In this document: in pieces, positions 54,610-64,000 of the stretch | Layout: each line of letters opens with the position of its first letter | Numbering within the stretch: position 1 is the stretch's first letter | NCBI GenBank assembly: GCA_947172415.1 | Contig: OX359200.1 | Coordinates: forward strand, 1,676,501 to 1,740,500 | Reading direction: 5' to 3' | From: Chondrosia reniformis | Lineage: Eukaryota > Porifera > Demospongiae > Chondrillida > Chondrillidae | Length of the DNA: 64,000 nucleotides | The notes under the pieces: model-generated | What the model was told of the DNA's origin: nothing | The model's input: the letters and a program-made list of their open reading frames with translations, nothing else | Database searches by the model: none | Made by a program: the position numbers and the translations under genes

Positions 54610-57600
54610 ATGGGAATCAAAAACCTTGTCCAGCTGATTGGTGACTTTGCTCCACATGCAATCAAGGATCAAGACATCAAAGCATTCTTTGGTATATATA
54701 GAGACGGACATTTATTGTGCGCATGTATACTTACTCGTTGGATAAAGTTTGACAAAGAAGTTCTTTTCTCTTCAGGTCGAAAAGTGGCAATCGATGCATC
54801 AATGTGTCTTTATCAATTTATAATAGCTTTGTCCAGAGCCGAAGGATCATTCCTCACAGATTCCGAAGGCGAAACAACAAGGTGATTGAACAATTTTATC
54901 CGTCTTACAATTGCCATCTTTTCGCTCTATCCTGACCCCCAATTCTCTCTGTGTTATGCCTAGTCATTTGGTGGGTTTCTTCTACAGAACAATTAGAATG
55001 CTAGAAAATGGCATCAAGCCAGTGTAAGTAAATAAATGTATCATTCAGTAATCCTTAAAACTTCATTTAATGAGTTTGTATGTATACCAAATCTGCAGAT
55101 ATGTCTTTGATGGGAAACCACCCGTTTTAAAGTCTGGAGAGGTGAGACTGAACTGAGATACATTTGGATGCATTTGGAGAGATGTGTTCTGATGTGGTAT
55201 TTGAATGTGTTGGGAGAGAGATATTGGAATGTGTTTGGAGAGAGATATTTGAATGTGTTTGGAGAGATATTTGAATGTTTTTGGAGAGAGATATTTGAAT
55301 GTGTTTGAAAAGAGATAGTCTGTTACGTTACTTTTTCAGTTTCTATATTTGTGCTCGCTTTAGCTTGCCAAACGTGCAGAGAGAAGGGCTGATGCCGAGA
55401 AGAGTTTAGCTGATGCTGTAGAGAAAGGTACCTTATATCATGTTACTTTATAACACTTTCCTTAACTTACTAACTGATGAGCCCCAACAAAAAGAAAAAG
55501 CTGGTTCCTGCAGTATTTCCCTCATTAGACTAAGGGATAATCATTTAATAAAACTTCAGTCCCAAAACTAATTGACAGAGCTTCATGTTCTTCGTCTACT
55601 TTCTATGCACTCTGTTGCTGGGGCAACCAAGGCACATTGTATAACTATAATAAGAGGCACTTTGGCCTCTTATTATAGTTATACAATGCAATATCTCACC
55701 AATAACTCAGTAAATGCCGAAAAGCCTTGGAGACGGAGTGTATAACTATTACATATACAATTTTTTTTCTTTAAAACTCCAAGTGAATATTAATGTTATT
55801 ACATACGGTTTGATTATAACTTTGATTTTCTAACTTCTTCTCTTCTCTTGAAGGTGATGTTGCTGAAGCAGAGAAATTCCAAAAGAGAATTGTAAGAGCT
55901 TGCGTGCACCATATTTAAACACACACACATACAAAACTCACAATTTCCCATTCCTAGACACACTCATTTTCTACAAGTTTTATTGTACCGTATGCCGGAT
56001 ATCGAATGCAAGGACTGAATACGGTGTGTGTTGTGCATCTACGTACGTAGGTTAAAGTTACCAAGCAACACAGCGAAGATTGTCAGAAATTGCTCAAGCT
56101 GATGGGGGTCCCTTTTGTGGAGGTGGGTCCCTTTTGTGGAGGTGGGTCCCTTTGTGGAGGTGGGTCCCTTTGTGGAGGTGGGTCCCTTTTGTGGAGGTGG
56201 GTCCCTTTTGTGGAGGTGGGTCCCTTTTGTGGAGGTGGGTCCCTTTTGTGGAGGTGGGTCCCTTTGTGGAGGTGGGTCCCTTTGTGGAGGTGGGTCCCTA
56301 ATGTTACTTCACTCATACCACATTTCCTTAAGAAAATATGACAAGGGTAGGTGGAAAGTATTGTAGAAAATTTTGAGATTTTGAGGGCAATCTAGTTCAG
56401 AGTTCAATATGTTTTTTTTTCTATTAAAAATTGCCAATTTGATTTACTCAAGGAGGACAAATCCCCCCCACCTAAAAGAAATTCTAAGGAAACTGTCTCA
56501 CTGTACACCAGGATGATAGTGATATGATTAATGTACAGACCAGTTCTCAGGCAAATGATGCTTCAAATATCCATTCTGCAGGCGCCGTGTGAGGCTGAAG
56601 CTCAGTGTGCTGCGATGGTGAAGGCCGGTTCTGTGAGTCATGCTTGTATTGGTTGACTAAACTTTATATTCCACATCTCTAGCTGCTTCAGCAAAGCTGT
56701 TAAACTACTTATCAGCAAAGTTTGACTGCGTTGTGTTACCATGGTTTCTGTTCACTTATTGTTGTGATTATTCTTGGCCTAATGGAGTAGAAGAAAGAAG
56801 AGGGTCAATATGAAACTGTATCCTCACCCAAAGCTCTATATTTCCCTAAAGCAATATGTGCGTATGTACGTCTAGGAAAGCTATTTAATTCTTTACCTCA
56901 TATTGATGTCAGCCATGTTGGTAGGAAAATGTCTGCCATTCAATGTTAGTGTGATAGTATTTCATGCTAAATGACTATCATGCTATATTACTTTAGGTGT
57001 ATGCAGCAGCAACAGAAGACATGGATGCGCTGACGTTTGGCTCTTCTGTTCTACTGAGGAACATGACAGCGAGTGAAGCAAAGTATGCAATGTGATATGC
57101 ACTCATTTCCTATTGTATTCCAACACCCCCGAATCAGTGCACGTCAAAAAATTGCAGATGCTGGCAAAACTCACAATTTCGCATTCTTAGAAATACTCAT
57201 TTTCTACAAATTCTATTGTACCGTATGCCAGGAATCAAAGGCAAGGAATTGAATGCGAGGATAATAGCTTGTGATTTATTCCTTGAATAATACTCCCCAT
57301 ACATATATCAGGTATTATGATAAGGGTTGTTTTTAAGTATATTGAGAATATTATTATTGTAGTTCAAATGAGTCTCAGGCAACACGATTTTTAACTGGGA
57401 GACAATAAATATCATACAAAAATCAAAATTATTATCCAGTGGTCTCTTTTGTTGGGTAAATTGTTTATCTTACCACACTATAATTCAGCTGTGTAGTTGT
57501 CATGCTAGTCTGAATAAGGTGAGAATTTCATATACTATTATATGCTCTGTTGTGTGTTATGTAAGAGATTGCTTCCTTATATAGAAAACTGCCTGTCAGA

Positions 57601-59450
57601 GAAATCAAACTAGAGACTATCCTAACTGAATTGGAACTTTCACAAAAAGAAGTAAATATCATATTTTTAAAGTACCTGAATCTATGTATTATTTATTGGT
57701 AATTTAGTTTATAGATCTCTGTATTCTGCTTGGATGTGATTACTGTGATTCACCTAAAGGTATGTTCAAGGTATCTCACTGAATGTATTGTATTTATGTA
57801 GTACATGATAACTCAACCACAACTAACTAAATGAAAGAAATAATAATTAGTCACTTGAAAGCCTTTGCACAGGCAAGTACAATTAACTCCCCTTACCACA
57901 GATAAAAATTACATTTTTGTCAACCACTCACTGCTAGACTTAATGAGGTAATTGATTATAAGAAATGAATTTTTTGAAAAGGTAGTAAAGGTGACAAAGT
58001 GAAGGGAGCAGTGAGGATTGCTGGCTAAAGTGAATTCTTAATTGGTTGCTCAATGTGCATCATCCAAAGCTCTCACTACCTAGGTTTAGTTTCCTAAAGG
58101 CCTTTTCTAAAGTAGATGTAGTATATTGAAAAATGGTGTATTACGTACGTAGATATTCATATAATTACATGTCCATCTGTCTATTGTGGTAGGTATTTTC
58201 AGCTAGAGGTCCTGTGGTGTGTTAGATTATTCATATGATTGTTACATTCATTATACATGTATGTACATGTGGTATTCTCTGAAATTGATTAAAGTACATA
58301 TTCTGCTTATATATAGCATGAACTACTATCAAGTAGTTATTAAATTTTAAAGAACATGTGTATCGATTCAGACAACTGTTTTAAACATAGGGTTATTTTG
58401 TAATAATCATTTTCCATGAAAAATCTAATACACAACGTTTTCCTACATGCTGTGCCTATTCTGTAAAGAAGCCTATAGGGTAACTAAACCTGGAGAGAGC
58501 TTTGGATGAAGATACAGAAGTCTTTTCTTTTTTCTTTTCCCTTCTTTCATCTTCTTCCCCGCTGGGTCAGACAGCCGTTTATGGGAATTCCACTCTTCAT
58601 CAGTGATCCTGAGAGTCTTTGTCTTTTTCTTTATCTTGTTCTTCTGTGAATCCTTGGCTATGCATGTCTGTTTGATTCCAACACAGGCATTGGTCCTAAG
58701 AGAGGAGTAGAACTAATTAAAACTCACAAATCTATAGAAGAGATTATCAAGCATAAAAGCAAATTGGCTAAGGTATGTGTGTTTTGAAATTAAAAATTAT
58801 TTGAACTGACGTAGTTACAAGCTTTTCAAAGTCAAAGCTTCACAGATGCAATTAAAGGTAATGTGCTCTTTAGCCGGCCATCTGTGTTGTTCCCCAGGGT
58901 GTTCAGTTTCCAGAAGATTGGCCCTATGAAGAGGCACGGCAGTTGTTTGAAGAGCCTGAAGTGTCTGATCCCACTACAATTGAAGTGAGCATGTTTTTCT
59001 AAATCTCTGACATTAAATAGAAGCATTTTTTAGCTCAATGCCCTATACTTATATACTTGTTTGAATAAACTAGCTGAAGTGGAGTCAACCAGATGAGGAT
59101 GGCCTGGTAAGTTTTCTTGCTGGAGAGAAGAACTTTAGGTAGGTTAACCTGATTATGAATGTATGAGCTCTGGTGTATTCTTCTTTATTGTCATTTTGTA
59201 AGTGAGGAAAGAGTTCGCAAAGGTGTCCAAAAACTGATTAAAAGCAAACAGGTTTCAACTCAAGGGAGATTGGATTCCTTCTTCAAGCCTTCCCCTACAG
59301 TTTCTAAGCCTCTTAAACGGCCGGTAAGTTTCTCAAGTTAATTTATTTAGTCCTTTAAATGGTAGATAGTGTTACTGTTACTGGTTTTAGGCTAAGAATG
59401 ACAATACCCCAGGTAAGAAGAGGTCAAAGACAGTAAGAAAACCAAAGTAA
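54610..59450 (+). CDS. FEN1: Flap endonuclease 1, 16 exons
   Basis: Structure-specific nuclease for Okazaki flaps and long-patch base-excision repair. Exons: 54610-54691, 54776-54881, 54964-55023, 55099-55141, 55364-55427, 55854-55891, 56051-56122, 56582-56632, 56997-57082, 57585-57651, 57708-57759, 58687-58772, 58898-58984, 59074-59138, 59203-59323, 59391-59450; all phases agree, giving 379 residues (human 380). Metal-site acidic residues are in place: [39 protein letters not shown] and LLGCDYCD (usually GSDYC). QGRLDSFF near the C-terminus is the PCNA-binding PIP box, followed by a Lys/Arg-rich tail. The start [10 protein letters not shown] is exact for the family because Gly2 is part of the active site. 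Starts 127 bases after COPS3 in the same direction. Introns 4 and 7 carry minisatellites at the donor side. Confidence 0.96.
55172..55318 (+). repeat. ~25-base minisatellite at the 5' end of FEN1 intron 4
   Basis: About five units of TTTGGAGAGAGATATTTGAA-TGTG with variation, starting ~30 bases after the exon 4 donor. The exon end TCTGGAGAG|GTGAGA resembles the unit core TTTGGAGAGAGA, suggesting that the array arose from the junction. Confidence 0.85.
56107..56297 (+). repeat. 18-19-base minisatellite, 10 units, each carrying the FEN1 exon 7 splice donor
   Basis: The unit is GTGGGTCCCTTTTGTGGAG (19 bases) or the same with three T (18 bases). The first unit is the real end of exon 7 (GGGTCCCTTTTGTGGAG|GTGGGT), so every later unit repeats the last ~16 exon bases and the 5' splice site. 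T-run lengths in order are 4,4,3,3,4,4,4,4,3,3. Confidence 0.97.
58060..58260 (+). mobile_element. R1 copy carrying a 50-base copy of the SLC6 intron 5/exon 6 junction, in FEN1 intron 11
   Basis: 58165-58214 is identical, base for base, to 20663-20712, which spans 28 intron bases, the AG acceptor and 22 bases of SLC6 exon 6 (GTATTTTCAGCTAGAGGTCC in the copy). It is bordered on the left by R1 sequence (CCAAAGCTCTCACTACC, ATGGTGTATTA) and on the right by a second R1 3' end (GGTGTGTTAGATTATTCATA). Confidence 0.9.
58415..58680 (-). mobile_element. Repeat family R1 copy, reverse orientation, FEN1 intron 11
   Basis: A near-complete copy: CATGAAAAATCTAATACACA, CCTACATGCTGTGCCTATTC, TGGGTCAGACAGCCGTTTAT, CTTCATCAGTGATCCTGAGA and CTTCTGTGAATCCTTGGCTA are reverse complements of R1. 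Confidence 0.85.
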
Positions 59451-59806
59451 GAAGTATGCCATCACCCTTTGTGACAAAGAAATCTACTTATGAACGAATT
59501 AAATCATTTTGATATAATCGTCTGCTGATTTTATTAGACTCATGTACAATGGAAACATGCGTGCAGATGATTACTTACAGATGAATATGATTATTCGACA
59601 ATTGGATATAGTGAATGTACATAGGCATGCAATTTATACTACAGCTATGTGTACATATATATGTGTGTGTGGGATCGACAATCGGTCTCTCAAGGAATTA
59701 ACTCCCCATTATATAACAGTCGGGTGTTGTCGTGGCAACGCACTTTTAATGAGGTCAAAAGTTCAAAGGTGAGCGTTTGCTAGAACTGCAGTGTGCTGGC
59801 CAGGAA
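59451..59806. other. Intergenic region FEN1/TTC38
   Basis: 356 bases between the FEN1 stop and the TTC38 start. It must hold the FEN1 poly(A) site and the TTC38 promoter. GTTGTCGTGGCAACG (59726-59740) is an X-box-like imperfect palindrome (RFX-type, GTTGYCATGGNAAC) about 70 bases before the start codon. No gene. Confidence 0.5.
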
Positions 59807-62800
59807 ATGCCTTCGCTGAAAAGAGTGCGTGATGTTACTGGTCTAGAGGTGACCCTGAGGGATACCAGAGCTCTTAAAAGCTTTAATGAAGGTATTTCTT
59901 TACTGGTGTGTACTCGCGGCGACTGTGTTACTCCGATCGAAGTAGCTATTGAACAAGACCCGGAATTCATCTTTGCTCAGTTAATCGTGGTAAGCTCTTT
60001 CCAGATCAACTAAAAACGGGTCAGAAATATGCAGGAGACATTCAATTGATTAGCCTTTTAAGTTGACTTCTACATCTTGGTCGCCAACTGTGTATTTAAG
60101 TAATTGCTTAGTCAGTTGTGCCGTGCGAATAAAACTGTGTGTGGTGGTACTTTCATCTCAACCATCTGAGACGACTATGTTGATAGTATTCTGAGGATTG
60201 CTTTTTTTATATTCATTTTAGGGTTGTATGTTTGCATATGACGCCTCTACTGCAGGTGATAAGGCGGGTAAGTGTGCTCTGTGACAAGCGCTACACGCCA
60301 TGAACCATTTATATTTAAAGGGGAGACGTTGTAGAGTGTGACTAGATGTAGCTTTAATTTGTGATAATGTAATAAATAAAATGTATTTCACTCTCTAGTT
60401 TCATAGGAGAGTCTGATTTATGGTAATTATTGAGTTCATATTTATCTAGTGGAGAGTATTTTAGTGGAGTCTAGGAACAATGAATGATTTAATATTGTTG
60501 TTAACATGTTTGGCCAGTGTTTGTGTATACAGCTTATTTGAGTGTCTTTGTACAGACATTTGTATTTTGTATAATGTTAATTTTTGACCTATTTTCATCA
60601 TTCCTATTTAGACATTGGCCAATTCTTATCATTCCTAGTACTGTTACTATATACATACGTAATCTGATTTGAGAGTGTAGATACGTATATACTTGAAGGA
60701 CGCATCAGCCATCTTTTGTTGTATATTTGTGTATACATATATTTCACTTTGATAGGTTTCAAGTGTTTCAGTCAATTGTGTTTGTGTGTTCAGGTGCGCA
60801 ATTCATTGTCCACAAGTACAATAATAATGTATCTCTTCAATGCTCACTGTCATGCATCATGTTGATAATCATTGTATTGCATGTGTATTCCAAGTGCATA
60901 CTTCCTGATCACGTACTTATGGTTAATGAACCAATACTTGTACGTATAGTGTACTACATGGAGCATCATGAATGAGTGTATTCAATGAGCTCTTTCATGA
61001 TAGGGATTTCTTCTAACTGCGCCAAACTTATCTTTGAGATGGTTCATCTTTTAGTCTTTTGAGTGTCTTTTAGGATTTGTGTGTTTAGAACTTGATCTTT
61101 TGTGAATCCTTGGCTCTCTATGCTAAATCTAGGGACCTTATATACACAATTTTTACACCAAAAAGTTGAATAAGGTGTTAACTAAGACACACGATGATAT
61201 GAAAGGAATGTAGGTAAAATTAAAATTTTATGTTTGGGATAAAATGAATTTTACTGACTTGTACAGGCAAAGACACAAGTAGGACATATTACATAAATCT
61301 ACCCTTAGGTCTTATAGTAGTAACATTTCTTTGGAGGTGGGGTAATACAATATGGGGTAACACAAGACAGTCCTTAAGCATACTAGCTACTTTTTGCTTA
61401 TACTTGATTCTAACTAGAGGCTGCTGGGATAGGAAGGTTTTAAAGATTTTAGCTTAAAGTATTTGTATATGCATGTGTTAAATCTTAATATGCCTGTGTA
61501 AGTGTGAATGTGATGATGAAGGCTGGTGTACGTATGTATGGTGTGGAAACTATTGTACTTAATTATTTCCTGATAATTACCTTTTGTATAGATCTATTAT
61601 TCTAATGCCTACTAATTAATTTACCAAAAGTGGAGCATGGAGTGAAGTGTGTAACATTTACCTACCAGATGCATACACGTAGCTTTGTGTTTCCATGGTG
61701 ACACAGTAACAATATTAACACTTCTATTTTGACCAGTTTCCAAAACAAAGGAAGTGATTGGTAAAGTGAAGAACTGGGGAAAATACAATAAGAGAGAACA
61801 GCTATATTTAGAGGTATCAAGCTTGTACTTATATTCTATAGACTGCTGCAGACAGTTCTTGTGCTCAATAGATATGTGTACGTATACTGTAAATCCCTTA
61901 TTATTAGCGTGCTATTAAATTTAGCTATATTAGCGATTTGACATTTACCGCTAAACTTAGAGTTCGCTAAATATAGTACTACTACTATGCTGTATTACTG
62001 TAATTAACTAACGAAACTTCCCTGCATCTTGTAAGTCTCTAATATTAAATTCCGCTATGTAGGGGTAAATCCAGTTTCGCTAACTTTTGGTTCCGTTTAA
62101 ATAAAGGGATATACAGTATATATAATATGTATGTGTTTATACACACTTAACATATAAATGCATCTACTTTGCAAATGACAGCATTTGGGAAGCTAAATTT
62201 AATGCTTTTCTATCGTTCTTCATAATTTTGAGGATAGTTAAGTGTCAAGAGCCGTTAAGATTACGACTATATTTACGTATATAGCCAACTAATTTGAGTG
62301 TGTGGGCGGTAACACTCAAATTTATTATAAAACTCAAATTGTTTTTTTGTTGCAATAAACTGTTTCATGACCTAATACTTGTATCTTTTGTAGAGATGCA
62401 AGATTTATGTCATTTGATCACTTTAGTTTTATAAAAGCTGAAATTTAATTGATATTTTAATCATCAGCTGACCTTTTAATATTTTTGTTTACGTAATTTG
62501 TACTAGTTTGTAAAGCTTATAAATTAGATAATCATGTCTGTATGTAATATTGAAAACAATAATGTATACGTATGTTAGCTTTGTATGCATATAACCATCC
62601 ATGGCGTTGCACAATGCCTGAAACTTAATCTTTCCCACTAACAGCTTAACATCTCAGTACATGTTTATTTGTAAAGTTAGCATACAAGAATTCTTTTCTT
62701 GAACCCTGACCTTTAAATAGTAACAAATTGCGGGTTCAGAATGTGGAGTGATATGTCGTTTGTACTACAAATATGGAATCTTTTGGGGATGGCTGGTATT

Positions 62801-64000
62801 TGATGCATCGTTATGGCGATGTTATTTTCAGCCATTTTGAAGTGTTTTTTCATTTTGAGATGGATTATTAATGTCTACCTTTCAATTTCTTTGAAAATAC
62901 GTACATTTCAAAAGGTTATATTATTCATCACCTGTTACTGCAGGCTTTCAAGGCAGCCTTAAAAATGGACATTCCTAAATTTGAGTCAATTTTACGAGAG
63001 ACACTTGTTGAACACCCAACTGGTAAGTCTTCACTTGCTTGTACAGCAAAACCAGTTTCAAACAGTCATTGAAATGTAAGACACAACAAACTAATTTAAA
63101 AGTACAAGTAAAAGTACAATATAAAGAGCAGAAAAGTCACCTTGAAAGTCTTCAAGTAGATTTCTTATGTTAAAGGACATACAGTAATTGGATCAAAAGG
63201 CTTTTTTGAGAGTTATATGCAATTATTAGCTGTATACATGTACTGTATGATGGGAGATGATTAGTTGCGATGTCAGCTAATAGAATGACTTGTGTTCCCA
63301 AACACACTTTACTAATATGGCTGTTTCCTACTGTGACTGAATGCCTAGATGCTCAGAATAGTAAATAGGAACCATAGTATAGGTTCAAACTGCCACTGAA
63401 TGAAGCCTTTCAGAGATTAAAGAGGTAGTTTCAATTCTGTATTTCAGACTGAAATGGATTCTTTCCAATAAATTGTACAGCAGCCAAAGGGAAATCCTGT
63501 GGCTGTATTAGAGTGATGGTAGCTACTTATGAAGAGGGCTGAATGGTCACTTTATATACAGGTGTTACCTTTCTCTGTGTGGAACATGTTTGCTGCAACT
63601 GTTTGTGCCAAAATTGTGTATATAAGGCTCCCAGATTTAGCATAGAGAGCCAAGGACTCACAAAAGTTCAAGATCAAGTAAAAGACAAAGATTCCCAGGG
63701 TCATTGATGAAGGGTAAAATACCCAGAAACAGCTGTCTGGCCCAGTGGAGAAGAAGAGAAGTACATGGTAGAAGCTGTATCCTCATCCAAAGCTCTCACT
63801 AGGTTTAGTTCCCTATAGGCCTTTACTCTAAAGCAGATGTACGTAGCATGTTGATATTGATTATTCATGTTTGTTTTCTCTCTGTTACATTTCTTAGATG
63901 TAGTAGCTCTTAGATTGTTATTAGTGCTCAGTATATCAATTGGCTCCTTTGAGTTGCTAAGAGATACTGTTGCAAGAGTTCTGCCGTTCTGGGATAAGGA
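59807..64000 (+). CDS. TTC38: Tetratricopeptide repeat protein 38, 5' part
   Basis: Exons seen: 59807-59989, 60222-60267, 61737-61813, 62944-63022, 63898-64000 (open at the window edge); phases agree. The protein begins MPSLKRVRDVTGLEVTLRDT and continues with ALKSFNEGISLLV and VAIEQDPEFIFAQLIVGCMF. Later come NKREQLYLEAFKAALKMDIP, LVEHPTDVVALRLLLVLSIS and LRDTVARVLPFWDK. The sequence around RE-x-x-H/YLEA..., EHPTD and DTVARVLPFW is characteristic of TTC38, a conserved soluble TPR-like protein of unknown biochemical role. The intron between exons 3 and 4 is ~1.1 kb with no recognisable gene. The C-terminal part is beyond the window. Confidence 0.85.
61000..61085 (+). mobile_element. MITE family R2 fragment in TTC38 intron 2
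   Basis: AGGGATTTCTTCTAACTGCG and TTTGAGATGGTTCATCTTTT match R2 ends. Confidence 0.6.
63645..63870 (+). mobile_element. Repeat family R1 copy in TTC38 intron 4
   Basis: CCAAGGACTCACAAAAGTTC, CCCAGAAACAGCTGTCTGGC, CCAAAGCTCTCACTAGGTTT and AGTTCCCTATAGGCCTTTAC match the family, ending near TTATTCATG. Confidence 0.85.

Noticed and set aside
56080..56366. Gly/Trp/Pro-rich open frames on both strands
   Set aside because: Translations of the FEN1 exon 7 donor minisatellite, not genes.
59104..59115. GTAAGT donor after CTG in FEN1 exon 14
   Set aside because: Read-through encodes [10 protein letters not shown], which the family contains; the real donor is GTAGGT at 59139.

Overview
This window is eukaryotic and animal. 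It has split genes with GT-AG introns of about 50 to 3000 bases, a Pol III tRNA gene, and recognisable metazoan gene families. Base composition is AT-rich with very frequent TACGTA-like words. Genes are tightly packed, often head to head with 50 to 260 bases between start codons, and many small dispersed repeats are present. My best guess is a sponge (demosponge-like) genome. That is inference from compactness and gene content, because no single gene proves it.

Layout. 1-3903: two tandem PM20D2-like M20 peptidase/amidohydrolase genes (the first cut by the window edge), separated by ~170-base degenerate repeats and a Penelope-like reverse transcriptase scrap. 4616-10480 (minus): CTU2, tRNA wobble-uridine thiolation, 18 exons resolved. 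10532-15079 (plus): TCAIM, mitochondrial, starting only 51 bases from CTU2. 16433-16795 (minus): a small secreted/membrane protein of unknown function, divergent from an SLC6 amino-acid transporter gene (16886-25461) whose long sixth intron holds hAT and pogo-like relics. 25462-39000: a degraded tandem segmental duplication carrying the SLC6 3' end plus an intronless NRAMP (SLC11) metal transporter. One copy is a 226-base stump and two are full-length ORFs (31103-33082 and 36188-38233). Retroelement tails, a YqaJ-recombinase-type transposon relic and MITEs lie between them. 39002-42318 (minus): CIBAR/FAM92 BAR protein. 42575-43389 (plus): 6-phosphogluconolactonase. 44352-47190 (minus): peflin-like penta-EF-hand protein with a minisatellite-encoded N-terminus. 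48252-54482 (plus): COP9 signalosome subunit 3, with a tRNA-Glu(UUC) gene in intron 5. 54610-59450 (plus): FEN1 flap endonuclease, 16 exons. 59807-64000 (plus): 5' part of TTC38, running off the window.

The genes are mostly unrelated housekeeping genes and do not form a pathway. Close spacing probably reflects shared bidirectional promoters (CTU2/TCAIM, 16.8 kb protein/SLC6, CIBAR/PGLS). One thematic link, probably coincidental, is that tRNA-Glu(UUC) is a substrate class of the CTU1-CTU2 thiolase.

The most unusual signal is a set of minisatellites anchored on splice junctions. In COPS3 intron 7, about 26 copies of a 21-base unit each carry a copy of the 3' splice site. In FEN1 intron 7, ten copies of an 18-19-base unit each carry the exon end and the 5' splice site. 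Further arrays start within a few to ~45 bases of 5' splice sites in CIBAR, COPS3, FEN1, CTU2 and SLC6. In addition, two pieces of intron/exon junction (CTU2 exon 17 and SLC6 exon 6) have been copied to other introns. I found no bacterial-type system, CRISPR array or intact autonomous transposon.
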